Of a DNA stretch of 64,000 bases, positions 33,380 through 44,141 are shown piece after piece. A program made the translations under genes and the position numbers. The stretch covers positions 82,079,909 through 82,143,908 of the forward strand of contig CM033714.1 of assembly GCA_019671005.1 (NCBI GenBank). The letters are read 5' to 3'. Below the pieces are notes generated by a model. That model did not search any database. It had not been told where the DNA came from and worked only from the letters and a program-made list of their open reading frames with translations. Positions within the stretch are counted from its first letter, which is position 1; each line of letters starts with the position of its first letter. This DNA is from Hibiscus mutabilis. Its lineage: Eukaryota > Streptophyta > Magnoliopsida > Malvales > Malvaceae.

Positions 33380-35428
33380 ATGGCTTCCTCTAGTCCTCGC
33401 ACTGTCGAAGAGATCTTCAAAGACTACAACGCACGACGCTCTGCTCTTGTTCGTGCTCTCACTATCGGTAATTTTTCTCTCTCTTTTTTGTAAACCCTAG
33501 GTTTTCATTCGTTGAATTTGTTATTTTCTTTGTTTTTCTTTTTGGGTTTTATTGATTTCTTTATGTTTCCACGTTGTTTGAATCAGATGTCGATGATTTC
33601 TACTCGCAATGCGATCCAGGTCAGTTTTGGCCTTTTGGGTATTTTGAACTTTTTGCCAATGTTTCTATTTATGTTTGGTTGCCGAGAAAGTTGACTTGAA
33701 AATTGAGATGGGAATTCTTTTTTGCTTCCGAGGCATTTTGGAGTTAGCTGAGTAGTCCTTATGTGATGGGATTTGAACATGCTTCGATTTTGAAGCTGAA
33801 TTTCCCTTAATTTTGTCAAGGTTTCTGCTTTTTCATGAGCTGTTAGATTTTCAAGACCGTCTTCTTAAGTAAATTGCAAATAGGAAGTTAATGGAAATCA
33901 GAGGAAAATTCTATTCGAACATTATATATGCCTTTGTATTGTCATTTTTATGCCTGCTATTCGATATAGGTGCGAATTTGTTTTCTTTTTGTATTTGTGA
34001 CTGCCTGAATTTTTGTTTGGATACTGAGGAAAGATCATAATATATTCGAATGCGGTAGAGTTTTCCCGTGTTTCCTTTGAGAGATTGATTTGGGCATTAA
34101 GTCGGAGTTTTGCTTTCTATGGGCTGTAGAATTTGGATTTTGAAGGCAGCTTTTAGATCCTCTTTTTAGTATTTTAATTCGTTGTTGTTCAGATAAGGAG
34201 AACTTGTGTCTTTATGGACACCCGAATGAGGAATGGGAGGTAGCTTTACCGGCAGAGGAAGTTCCACCTGAGCTCCCTGAGCCAGCGTTGGGCATTAATT
34301 TTGCAAGAGATGGGATGAACCGTAAAGACTGGTTTTCGCTGGTTGCTGTACATAGTGATTGTTGGTTGCTCTCTGTGGCTTTCTACTTCGGAGCTCGACT
34401 TAATCGTAATGAGAGGTACAATACTATGACATCTATCTTTTCTTCACATGTACCGTGGATTTTACTATTGTGCATCAATATTGTTTTTATGATCCATCTC
34501 TTCCCTAAAAGGTTATATATGAATGCCTATGACTTGATATAAAATGAAAAAGGAGGAAAAAAAACGAGGAAGGAGACTGGTTGAACCCGAGTCTGAAATT
34601 TGATAAACTATCACTATACTGATGTGGATGTTTGAATGCTTGACTATGTTACTCTGACTTAGGCGTGAATGTTGGATATAGGTACGCGTCTAACACAAAT
34701 GTGTTAAATTGTTTATAAGTTTTCATGTATTTGGAGGGTCAACTCCTTTGAGGGCATATCCCCGTATTTATGTTCAGATATTCATCAAATGTGAGTCTTG
34801 AACATGTGTAGTTCAAAAAGGATAATTGGTCGGAGTAAGATAGGATGCTTGATATGTGTGTGTGTTTATTCCACCCTTACGAGTACCCTTCTTTGGATAT
34901 TTTTTTCGGTGATAGGATTTATAAATCACAAGTTTTCTGCCTTACACTCTACAGGAAGCGCCTATTTAGCATGATAAATGATCTCCCCACTGTCTTTGAA
35001 GTGGTAACTGGAAGGAAGCCGGTGATAGACAAACCCACAGTAGAAAGTGGAAGCAAGTCACGGAATGGCACTAAGGTGAACGATGAAAACAATTTGACCT
35101 ATTAAACCTGAACTCTGTATCATCATTGTTCTTTCTCTTGCTTGCCTTTTGTTTATATCATTTTTTTCTTGCCTTACAGAGGTCAATCGATGGACAGCCG
35201 AAAAGCAATCCCAAGTTAGCTGATAATAGTTACGAGGAGGATGAAGAAGAGCAGGGTGATACCTTTTGTGGGAGCTGTGGGGGAGGATACAATTCCAATG
35301 AGTTTTGGATCGGTTGTGACAACTGTGAACGGTGGTACCACGGAAAGTGTGTGAAGATAACACCAGCAAAGGCGGAAATGATTAGGTTTTACAACTGTAT
35401 TTCGTGTCAAAAGAAGGTAAGGCAGTAG
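33380..35428 (+). CDS. ALFIN-LIKE PHD-finger protein
   Basis: Five exons: 33380-33467, 33587-33619, 34193-34415, 34955-35075 and 35180-35428, all with GT-AG introns, giving 237 residues. The N-terminal Alfin domain (SSPRTVEEIFKDY, LCLYGHPNEEWEVALPAEE, DWFSLVAVHSDCWLLSVAFY, LFSMINDLPTVFEVVTG) is complete. A short linker follows, with an acidic stretch (EEDEEEQ), and then a C-terminal PHD finger with the full Cys4-His-Cys3 set from CGSCGGGY to CISC. Family members are nuclear readers of H3K4me2/3. Oddities: the usual family SDEFW reads SNEFW, WFHG reads WYHG, the end of the finger (RFYNCISC) is divergent, and the protein is slightly shorter than typical paralogues (about 250). The start Met is the first in exon 1, after an A-rich leader. 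Confidence 0.92.
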
Positions 35429-37780
35429 CCATCAATGGAGGGGTTAAGCCCGACCGGTTTATTCGCTGATGTTGTTGTAAAGCAGCTACAGAGAACGAAT
35501 GCGTAATTCTGTTGTTACTGATCTATCCTTGGATCGCAAGTCGATCACTTTGGTTCTTTAGGTACGTTAATAACGTGTAGTGGCATACAAATGGATGATG
35601 CAATGGCTTTATAATCATGTTCGGTTTTCATGTTTTAGAATTGAGTGGATATTTAGTTGCACGAAGTTCGAATGGCTGATCCGATACCAATACCCGATCG
35701 ATTAGGTTTTATGTACGAGAGAAACATCTATCATGTCCGGTTAAATACCTTTTTCTTTGCACCTAATGAAATTTCCCATTCCTTTCAGTAATGTGCTTTT
35801 GTTTTCTGTTGAAGTTAGTACTATTCCTTTTCTTGTTGATACAAAATAGTCATAAGAAAGAGTTGCATATATTAAGATTCGAACGTTAGATTTGTTCTTA
35901 AAACAGGCATTTTTATATCATAGCTTGTGTATTCACTAAAGGACCCAATTTCCAAAACCATAAAAATTAAGAGAAAAAAAGGCCTTTATTCATGATTAGT
36001 ACCTAAACTATATCCTATTTTCACTTTGCATCTAATAATTTTGTCACACTTTGATACCTAAAGTATCATTTTCGTTCAATTTTACCTCCAAAATTTAGAG
36101 ATGTCCAATAAGAATGTGACATTTTTAATGGAAGTTTTCTTTTTAAAGGGTAAATTAGGATGGAGATGATAGATTGGGTACTAAAATGGAAAAAGAAAAG
36201 TTCAAGTATCGTTGTGTGAGAAATCGGGCATATTTCAGGGGCAAAATTGTGGATATGGGTGTGGGTCCCACCTAATATTAGAATAAAATAGAATGAAAAA
36301 CACGCCGTTGCTTTACTGACTCGGTTACAGCTTGGAATCTCTCTCACTCGTTCTGGTCCACCCAACTCACTCAGGGGGATATTTTTCCCCCCAACCTACT
36401 CGCAATCCACAACGCGTGTTTTTCACTCTATCGTCTCCTTTTCTCTCCACGTGCCCGTTAATTTACGCCGTATTTATAATTTTCTGGTTAAAGTTTGTAT
36501 TTTTTGACATTTTTATTGTCTTTTTGTTTTTTATTTATAATTTATTAGTGATTTTATTTACTTATTTATTTTTCTAGAAGATTATGAATGGTTTCTTAAT
36601 CTGTTTTTTATAGGAATGTTTTTCCATTATTTTCTTACCGTTTTATATAATAATAAATGAATAAAGTAATCTATACTTTTCTGACCATTGTATAATTTTT
36701 ATTATTTTAATTAGTGTGCATGGTTACTTCTAAAGGGGGCCTCTATATTCATTTTGTGTTGGGGTGGGGGGAAGGAGGAAAATGCAATAACAATAAGACG
36801 CATGGCAGAAAAAAGATTGAGATTATAAATAATATTTTGTATATGGAAAAAATACGATAAAAACACTAAAATAGTGTATAAAAATAATATATATTAAAAT
36901 CTTATAAGTATTTACTTTGACATTTATATAAATAAAAAACATGTTAAGTCAAAAAATATATATAAAGTATGTAATACAAATTATGCTAACAATTATTTAT
37001 TACAATGTTAATGAAAAAATATTTACATAAATCCCTGAAATAATAATATGTGTTTTGTATTTGTTTAAAAATTTAAAATTCACTTATCACCAATGCAATT
37101 GCAAAGATGCTGAAATTATTTTCGGTGATTGTCTTAAATAATAATTTTTAAGATATAAAAAAACATATATAGCATAAACCAAGCTATGTAGTCAGAATGA
37201 GCCTTGACCACTAAATCATCAATTTGTGTTTTAAGCTATATGGAATTTATAAAATTATAGTGAAATCTTTAATATTCTTTATTTGACTCAACCTTTAAAA
37301 TTAAATTGTAAATTTAAAATATAAAATGATTCAAACTCGATTTTTTTGAATAGTCTAAAGTGATTACAAGTAACGTTTGTTCATAGATATCTTTTAACTT
37401 TTTGACAATGCATATACATTATGTAGACAAAGCAATTTGAACACGTGTCTCCTCGAAAGATCACCATCCGCTTTTCCACTTGGACACTTATTGGGTTCCA
37501 AACTCAAATTAACTTAAACTTATATTTACTCAAAAAAAAACCCTAAGTTCATATAATGAAAATTTATCCAACCAAAATCCATATTTGTTGAAATATAATG
37601 CTTAAGGTGTGGTTTAGTATTTGTACTATAATTTAGTCAGTTTTATAGTCTTCGACTTTTTGTACTTTCAAATTATCAAATTTAGTCTTTGATCTAAACA
37701 ATAACCATTAAATCAAATTATGTTAGCGGTCTTTATATCTAACCCCTTAAGACGGTGTATGCAATATATCTAATTTCGGG
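35429..37780. other. Spacer downstream of the ALFIN-like gene
   Basis: After a probable 3' UTR, about 35985-36230 shows a weak inverted repeat ('tacctaaactatatcctattttcac' against a mirrored 'aggatggagatgatagattgggtac'), suggesting another MITE. About 36300-36480 is less AT-rich and pyrimidine-rich, like a plant 5' leader, but no coding exon follows. The rest is AT-rich and empty. Confidence 0.4.
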
Positions 37781-38882
37781 AGGTTACATTATAACCCCAA
37801 AACCATTCATAATATTCATTTAAATAATTCAAAACTATAGGTATATTTTAGTCATAACCCATACATATGTAATTTAAAATGATCGATATAATCCATATCA
37901 AAATGTAGTTTCAAAATAACGTCAAGTCAGATAATCAAGTAAGTGTGTAATATCAAAATATAGGCTCATGTCACCCAATAAAAACATTATGAATATAAAA
38001 ATATTACAACAAGATAAATGTATTGAATGTGTCGATCCTTCAAGTGCCAAGTCCAAGGGTGGCCTATCCAAAAATATCTGAAAGGGAGAAGATTTAGGGC
38101 CTGAGCTACGAAGCTTAGTGTGTTCCAACAAGTGCATGAAAATCACATAAATAGTTTAGGTGAGCAAAAACATTTAAGTAAAACATGTTCAAGAGCATCC
38201 AAGGTTTTATTTACTTAATTACCCTCCAATCGAACACTTTTATGCAGTTTTCTAAAACTGCATTTATAAGGACTTACCCTAGACCCAATAGGCGTAGGAG
38301 CAAACCTAAGGGGCTGCCTTATTTATAAAGAATTACCATAGCCGAAGCATCAAAACCTATCTAAGGGGCAACTTCGGGCCCATAAGGAATTATCGGCGTT
38401 AAACTTATAAAAACTTCATAATATATTTCAATAGTGTACCCCATATATCAATTAGTGTTCGCATAACTGACATCAATATCAAGAATTACGTGGTAGACAT
38501 ATTTTATCTTAATGAAGCAGAAATCATAGATCATACTTTTAAATCCGACATATGGGCGTACTATTAAGCAAATAAAGTAGTCATGCGTTTAATTCAAATA
38601 ATCATATCATGTTTCTAAAATAGAAACATGTTCTCAAAACAGATAAAGTATTCAGGTCATATATATATATATAATTATTTATAGTTTCAATCAGAGTAGA
38701 AATATTCATGAGCACAAGATCATTCTAGAAAAACACGTTCAGAACCAAAATTTTGTACACAAAGAATACACCTTAAAAGCCAGGCAGATAGTACTTAGAT
38801 GGTTGGGTACACAGCTCAAAAGGCTTTGGGTTACGATTTTAAACCCCACAACCAACAAGTCATTTTTTTACTAGGGTGTTAC
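37781..38882. mobile_element. Probable LTR-retrotransposon remnant
   Basis: Two LTR-like termini are present: 'tcgggaggttaca' near 37780-37793 and 'actagggtgttaca' ending at 38882. The DNA between them has the style of Gypsy LTRs (for example 'gggcctgagctacgaagcttagtgtgttccaacaagtgcatgaaaatcac' near 38098). Matching start sequences and a target duplication were not found, so the boundaries are guesses. Confidence 0.35.
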
Positions 38883-38974
38883 ATATAGATTTAGTTTATG
38901 TTTTCATCAATGATCCATAATATTTAGGAAAAAATTTAATACATATGCCGTGTAACCTTTAATTTATATGTGCC

Positions 38975-39115
38975 TTTTAGTTTTAGGGGTTAGGGTTTTA
39001 GTTTAGGGTTTAAAGTTTAGGAGTTTAAGTTGTAGGGTTTATAATTTAAGCTTAGTGTTTAGAATTTAGGGTATAGGGTTTATTTTTTAAGATTATGTTA
39101 AGAATTTATGATTTG
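38975..39115. repeat. Degenerate TTTAGGG-like repeat
   Basis: Many imperfect TTTAGGG, TTTAGGA and GTTTATAG units occur in one orientation, like those at 5975-6090 and 47940-48125. It is too degenerate for a telomere-derived array of recent origin. Confidence 0.6.
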
Positions 39116-39558
39116 AATTTTTATAGTGTAAATACACATTTACACAACCTGTATATCAAAATTTTACCGTAATATTTAATATACTATATTTATATTTTAA
39201 TATAGTTATTAAACTCCACCCAAGAAGAAGAGAAATAATCTAAAAGAACTATTTTCGATTTTTGCTACTTAAATTGTTATTTTGTATCAAAAATTAAAAA
39301 TATTAAAACATAATTAATTTAAAAATTAATCAAATTAATTGAATTTAATTTGGTTCGATTAATATTTTTTTAATTAATTTAATTTTAAATAATTCAGTTC
39401 GATTTTTAATTTAACCGACAATCTTACAAATAATTTTTTAATTAAATATAAAAATATTATATTTTTATTTCGAGATTTAAACTAATACATATGAAATAAT
39501 ATAATCATTGTTAGTTATAGACCAATTAATTTAAAGCCTTCCCCTTTGAAGATTAGAC

Positions 39559-39565
39559 TTTGACC
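39559..39565 (+). promoter_or_regulatory. W-box-like element upstream of the CCCH gene
   Basis: TTTGACC lies about 220 bases upstream of the 5'UTR intron of the CCCH gene. WRKY factors bind the TTGAC core. Such short motifs are frequent by chance, so this is suggestive only. Confidence 0.3.
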
Positions 39566-39783
39566 CGTTAATAGAAACTCAAGGGAAGAAAAGTCCCACC
39601 TTCCTCCCATTTTCCCACTAAACAAACACCAACTTCTCAAACTTAAAATACCTCTCCAACTTACTCTTTTTTCTCCTCAATTTCTTCTTCAAATCTTAAG
39701 TACCAGACTCTTTCTTATCCTTAACAATTTTCAACTAATACCCTTTTTCCCTCTTGGTTTTCTCAAACAGGGGCTGCTTACAG

Positions 39784-40244
39784 GTAAAAATACTTGACCC
39801 GTGGCTTTAATTTTCTTTTTTATTTGTTGGTTTGTGTTGATTTTATGAGTTTTTGATTGTTGGGTTTTCGGATTTTTGGTCAGAAGTTGTGCTTTTTGGT
39901 TATTTGCTGTGAGTTTTTCTTAGAAAATTTGAGATTAAGAAGTCTTAAAAAGACCGAGTCTTTTTGGTTTAAAATCAGACCCATAGCTGCTTTGTGTAGT
40001 TTATGCTTGATTTTTTTTTTTTGCATTATTTGAACTGGGGATTATGTAACGAAATATTCTGAATTTGGGATTTCTTTTGCTGGATTTTCAGTTTTGGATT
40101 TTTGGGTTGTTTTGCTTTCAGTTCTTGAAAAAAATTGAAAAACCTTGAAGATTTGTTTGTATTTTGTTCTAGCAGAGCTTAAGAATGTTTTATTATTGCT
40201 ATGAAGTCAGAAACTGAGTTCTTGTTGCTGTAATAATTATGCAG
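39784..40244 (+). other. Intron in the 5' UTR of the CCCH gene
   Basis: Donor CAG|GTAAAA at 39783/39784, acceptor TATGCAG|GCC at 40244/40245, with a T-rich body. The start codon follows 14 bases after the acceptor. A leader intron just before an otherwise single-exon coding region is usual for this gene family. Confidence 0.8.
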
Positions 40245-40257
40245 GCCTTGTTGTAGA

Positions 40258-42270
40258 ATGTGCAGTGGTTCAAAGAGTGAACTTATGCCCTCAAATTTCA
40301 TTATGGAGGAGCTGAAAGCTGGTGCTCCTCGTGAATGCTCGATTTTGCTCGAATGGGCTGCCTCTGATGATCTGGTAGCCTTCAGAAGGGAAGTAGAAGA
40401 GAAGGGTTTGGACTTTGGCGAGGCGAGCTACTGGTATGGTAGGAGAATAGGGTCGAGAAAGATGGGGTTTGAAGAGAGGACGCCTCTGATAATCGCGGCC
40501 ATGTTTGGTAGCGTCAAAGTTTTGAAATATATCATTGGAAGTGGCAAGATTGATGTGAATAGAGCTTATGGTAGTGATGGAGTTACTCCCCTACACTGTG
40601 TCGTTGCTGGTGGTGCGGGTTCTTCGGTAGAGATCATCAAGCTGTTGCTTGATGCGTCTGCCGATGTGAATTGTATCGATGCCAGTGGGAACAAACCTGT
40701 TGATCTGATTGCATCGGGTTTAAAAGCTTTGAGCAATTCCAGAAGAAAGGTGATTGAGTTGTTGCTGAATGGTGATGAGGTTCTTAATGGGGAAGAAGAA
40801 TCCAATAAGATGGTGATGCCTCAGTTGCCGAAAGAAGGATCTGAGAAGAAAGAATATCCTATGGATGAACCACTGCCCGATATCAATGACGGGATATATG
40901 GAACTGATGACTTCAGGATGTATATGTTTAAGGTTAAGCCTTGCTCAAGGGCGTACTCCCATGATTGGACCAAGTGCCCTTTTGTTCATCCCTGTGAGAA
41001 TGCGAGAAGGAGAGACCCAAGGAAGTACCCTTATAGCTGTGTGCCTTGCCCCGAATTCCGAAAAGGGGCATGCCCTAAGGGAGATAATTGTGAATATGCT
41101 CATGGTGTGTTTGAATCCTGGCTTCATCCTGCCCAGTACCGGTCTCGGCTTTGCAAAGATGAGACTGGCTGCGCACGTAAAGTCTGCTTCTTTGCTCACA
41201 AACCTGAAGAATTACGTCCTGTGCATACTTCCACTGGTTCAGCGATGCCATCTCCGAGGTCTGCTGCAGTGAATGCAGTAGACATGATAACTTTGAGCCC
41301 TCTAGCACTCGGTTCATCGTCCTTGCCGATGCCAACGGCTTCAACACCACCCATGTCTCCTATGGCAGCCTCTTCGTCACCTAAACCCGGAAGCTTGTGG
41401 CAGAACAAAATTACCCTCACCTCGCCTGCGTTGCAGCTACCTGGTAGCCGTTTGAAGACTGCTTCTAGTGCCCGAGGTTTTGATTTAAAACTGGAGTTGC
41501 TTGAGCTTGAAAACCAGTTGCAGCAACAACAGTTGATGGATGAGATATCGAGTCTCTCCTCCCCGTCTTGTTGGAGTAAAGAATACAGTCGGCAAGGAGA
41601 TTTGAACCCTCCTAATCTCGATGATGCGTTCGGATCCCTCGATCCTTCACTGATGTCTCCGTTGAAGGGACTGCCCATATCATCCGGTATGCAAGTGCAG
41701 TTGCAATCTTCAATTGGGCTTCAAATGCGCCAAAACTTGAACCAACTGCGATCAAGCTACCCAACAAACCTTGCCTCATCTCCAGTGAGGAAGCCCTCAC
41801 CATTTGGTTTCGACTCATCGGTTGCTGTGGCAGCAGCTGTAATGAATTCCCGGTCTTCAGCATTCGCAAAAAGGAGCCAGAGTTTCATAGACCGTGGAGC
41901 CAGCCATGCAGGACTTACCATGCCCACAAATTCCGCAACCACAATGTCTTCAAACAAGTCGGATTGGAGCTCCCCTGATGGGAAATTGGATTGGGGTATT
42001 CAAGGAGATGAAGTAAACAAGCTTAGGAAGTCTGCTTCTTTCAGGATTAGAAACAACAATCCCGCCCCAAGATCAACAATAGACACAATGCCATCCAATA
42101 TCAACGAGCCAGATGTGTCCTGGGTTCATTCCCTTGTGAAAGATGTTACCCCGATGGGAACCCCATCGCAACTGCGGTGGCAATACGGAAATGGTAAAGG
42201 CGTTCGAGAAAGGCTACCGCCTTGGGTGGAGCAAATGTACATAGAACAGCAAGAGCAGATGGTGGCATGA
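40258..42270 (+). CDS. Ankyrin/arginine-rich tandem CCCH zinc-finger protein (OXS2/C3H30-like)
   Basis: One exon encodes 670 residues. Order: N-terminal conserved block (LLEWAASDDLVAFRREVEEKG); two ankyrin repeats at about 73-150 (RTPLIIAAMFGSVKVLKYI; GVTPLHCVVAGGA); an arginine-rich region at about 229-262 containing DWTKCPFVHP and ARRRDPRKYPY; and two CCCH fingers at about 264-314. The fingers have spacings C-X7-C-X5-C-X3-H, a 16-residue gap, then C-X5-C-X4-C-X3-H, exactly the plant RR-TZF pattern. A long Ser/Pro/Gln-rich tail follows, with the conserved DVSWVHSLVKDV block near the C-terminus. Relatives shuttle between nucleus and cytoplasm, bind RNA and act in stress responses and flowering. 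MCSGSKS matches the family's usual start. It appears intact. Confidence 0.95.
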   Translation: MCSGSKSELMPSNFIMEELKAGAPRECSILLEWAASDDLVAFRREVEEKGLDFGEASYWYGRRIGSRKMGFEERTPLIIAAMFGSVKVLKYIIGSGKIDVNRAYGSDGVTPLHCVVAGGAGSSVEIIKLLLDASADVNCIDASGNKPVDLIASGLKALSNSRRKVIELLLNGDEVLNGEEESNKMVMPQLPKEGSEKKEYPMDEPLPDINDGIYGTDDFRMYMFKVKPCSRAYSHDWTKCPFVHPCENARRRDPRKYPYSCVPCPEFRKGACPKGDNCEYAHGVFESWLHPAQYRSRLCKDETGCARKVCFFAHKPEELRPVHTSTGSAMPSPRSAAVNAVDMITLSPLALGSSSLPMPTASTPPMSPMAASSSPKPGSLWQNKITLTSPALQLPGSRLKTASSARGFDLKLELLELENQLQQQQLMDEISSLSSPSCWSKEYSRQGDLNPPNLDDAFGSLDPSLMSPLKGLPISSGMQVQLQSSIGLQMRQNLNQLRSSYPTNLASSPVRKPSPFGFDSSVAVAAAVMNSRSSAFAKRSQSFIDRGASHAGLTMPTNSATTMSSNKSDWSSPDGKLDWGIQGDEVNKLRKSASFRIRNNNPAPRSTIDTMPSNINEPDVSWVHSLVKDVTPMGTPSQLRWQYGNGKGVRERLPPWVEQMYIEQQEQMVA

Positions 42271-42517
42271 GAAAAGATTTCATTTGCTCATTGCTTTATT
42301 CATAACATACATTTCATATACTTTGGAATACTTAGGTGAAAAGATGGATCAAAACAAACTAGAAAACGATATGATTGTTTCATATGCTTAATTCTTTTTA
42401 TGTTCTTCCCCATTGAGGATTTTTCTAAATGTTTCAACAAAGAGAAGCGAATCCTTCATTATGAACTTTTATCAATGGTCTCTTTGTAATTTTCTATAAT
42501 GAAGTGTTTTCTAATTT

Positions 42518-42589
42518 AGGAATGTAGTTCAGATGGTAGAGTGCTCGCTTAAGATGCGAGAGCTATAGGGATCGAAACCCGCATCTCCA
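42518..42589 (+). tRNA. tRNA-Ala-like gene with anticodon AAG, probably a pseudogene
   Basis: The 72-base segment follows plant tRNA-Ala(AGC) in the D arm (TAGTTCAGATGGTAGAG), a perfect five-pair anticodon stem (CTCGC/GCGAG at 42544-42548 and 42556-42560) and a B-box-like GGATCGAAACC. The anticodon loop reads TTAAGAT, making the anticodon AAG (Leu CUU) instead of AGC. The acceptor keeps the alanine-type G3:U70 pair but has A:C mismatches at pairs 1:72 and 4:69, and the T stem is one base short. The body cannot be a true tRNA-Leu, because there is no long variable arm. Best read as a decayed tRNA-Ala copy that may still be transcribed by Pol III. Confidence 0.7.
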
Positions 42590-42595
42590 TACTTC

Positions 42596-42606
42596 TTTTT
42601 TTTTTT
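42596..42606 (+). terminator. T-run after the tRNA-like gene
   Basis: Eleven T residues start seven bases beyond the tRNA-like segment, where a Pol III terminator is expected. Confidence 0.6.
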
Positions 42607-43464
42607 ACGTTCAAAACTTATCAAACACATATAGAGTAGCTGTTTTGTTTGGATTTACAGTGAGTGAATATGACCCTTTGCTCTTTGTTATTTAAATCAA
42701 ACTTTTAGTTTTTTTCAGTCGTTCTTTATCAAGTATGTTCTAACTTCGGGTATAATTAGAGTTTGAAAGAAGTTTGAGTTGATTAGTTTTGGTTTAAAAA
42801 ACGAGTTAACTTAAAGATTTGTTATTTAAAATTTGTTTCGAATTAAATTGAATTTGTTTCCAAAATTCTAATTCTAATGAATATATTTGAATTTGTTTAA
42901 TTCTATATATAATAAAAAACAAGCCCGAATTGATCTTCAATTTCAAATTTGAATATTTATACTCGATTTATGATTTAAAAGAATCAACAATAAAAGTACT
43001 ACAAAAAAATAAAAAGAAATGATCAATCAAATTCGAATTTTTTATGAGTTATTATTTCATAAATCGATAATACAAAAAACACTTTAGGAATAAAAATTTG
43101 TTGTTTTTATGCTTCTTTTAATTATATTATAAAAACAAATTACAACATTACAACTTCCTTTTATGATATATTTCATCGTCAATACATGAGATTGTTAACT
43201 TTTTTTTTCTATTTAAACCAAATTTGAACAACTAGATAGTTACAAATGTCTTGTTTGTATTTTCTCATATATTTAAACCTATAAATTTTAATAAAAAGTA
43301 TATAATCTATTCATTTCCTCGACTTTCCATTCTTTTACTTCCCTTTTAGATAATATTTTTTTAAATAGGTTTAACTATACATTTGGTGAGCAAGCATATT
43401 TGGCCGGTTGACTAAGTTGTTCATCTTTGTTCTCTAGGTAGGATTATGATTATAATTAGAATTG
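42607..43464. other. AT-rich spacer
   Basis: Nothing recognisable is present. The sequence is AT-rich with many 'aatttgaa' runs and no ORF or structured repeat. Confidence 0.5.
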
Positions 43465-44125
43465 TGATTTGATAAAAAATGCATTTGGTACATGAACTAT
43501 ACCCGTTCTCACAAGTTGATACCTAAAAAATTTGTGCTCCAAAGATGATATCTGAACTAAACACTTTCTCCTAATTTGACACCTAAAGAATTTTTGCTCC
43601 AATTTGGTGTACCCAAACTTTAATTCCATTCACTATTTTGATATTTTTATTAACATATTTATTCCCCAAAACTTACATTCTGCCAATTTAATCTTAATTC
43701 GAAATAGTTTAACCCTTTTATATTTAAAAATCTGTCAATTTTTATCATTTTTGCGATATTGTCAAATCAAGCAAACCTAAAAGATCAAAATAACAATAGG
43801 ATGCTGAATTCTACCATAATACAACAAGTTATCGTTACAAGGAAAGTGAAATAACATTGTAGGAGAAGAAAAAACAATTTAGGAGAATAACATAGTAAAT
43901 TGATAGAATTTTAAAATATAGAGGGTTAAATCTATTGAATTACTTCGAATTAGGACCAAATTGTTTCAATGTATAAATTTTAGTATCAACTGGAGAGAAA
44001 ATGTCTAGTTTAAGTATCAACTTGGAAACAAAAATTCTTTAAATACTAATTTGGAAAAAGATGTTTCATTTAGGTATCAATGTAGGTGCAAAATTTGTTT
44101 AAGTACCAACGTATATTTAAACTTA
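43465..44125. mobile_element. Foldback element with 'gatacctaaa' repeats
   Basis: The left arm, about 43470-43760, carries units such as 'aagttgatacctaaaaaatttgtgctcc'. The right arm, about 43905-44115, carries the mirrored forms ('taggtatcaatgtaggtgcaaaatttg', 'aagtatcaacttgg', 'cttcgaattaggaccaaattg'). The repeat content resembles the foldbacks at 656-1815 and 12171-13024. The ends were not fixed by a target duplication. Confidence 0.6.
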
Positions 44126-44141
44126 TAAATTTCAATCCTAA

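Noticed and set aside
36332..36577. 81-residue ORF starting in a leader-like segment
   Set aside because: It becomes Phe/Leu low complexity after about 45 residues, with no domain and no supported splice to a further exon.
40566..41957. Minus-strand ORFs across the CCCH gene
   Set aside because: They are shadows of the GC-richer 670-residue coding exon, with no recognisable domain.
42518..42589. Functional tRNA-Leu(AAG)
   Set aside because: Plant tRNA-Leu has a long variable arm. This body is alanine-type, with mismatches in the acceptor and a short T stem.
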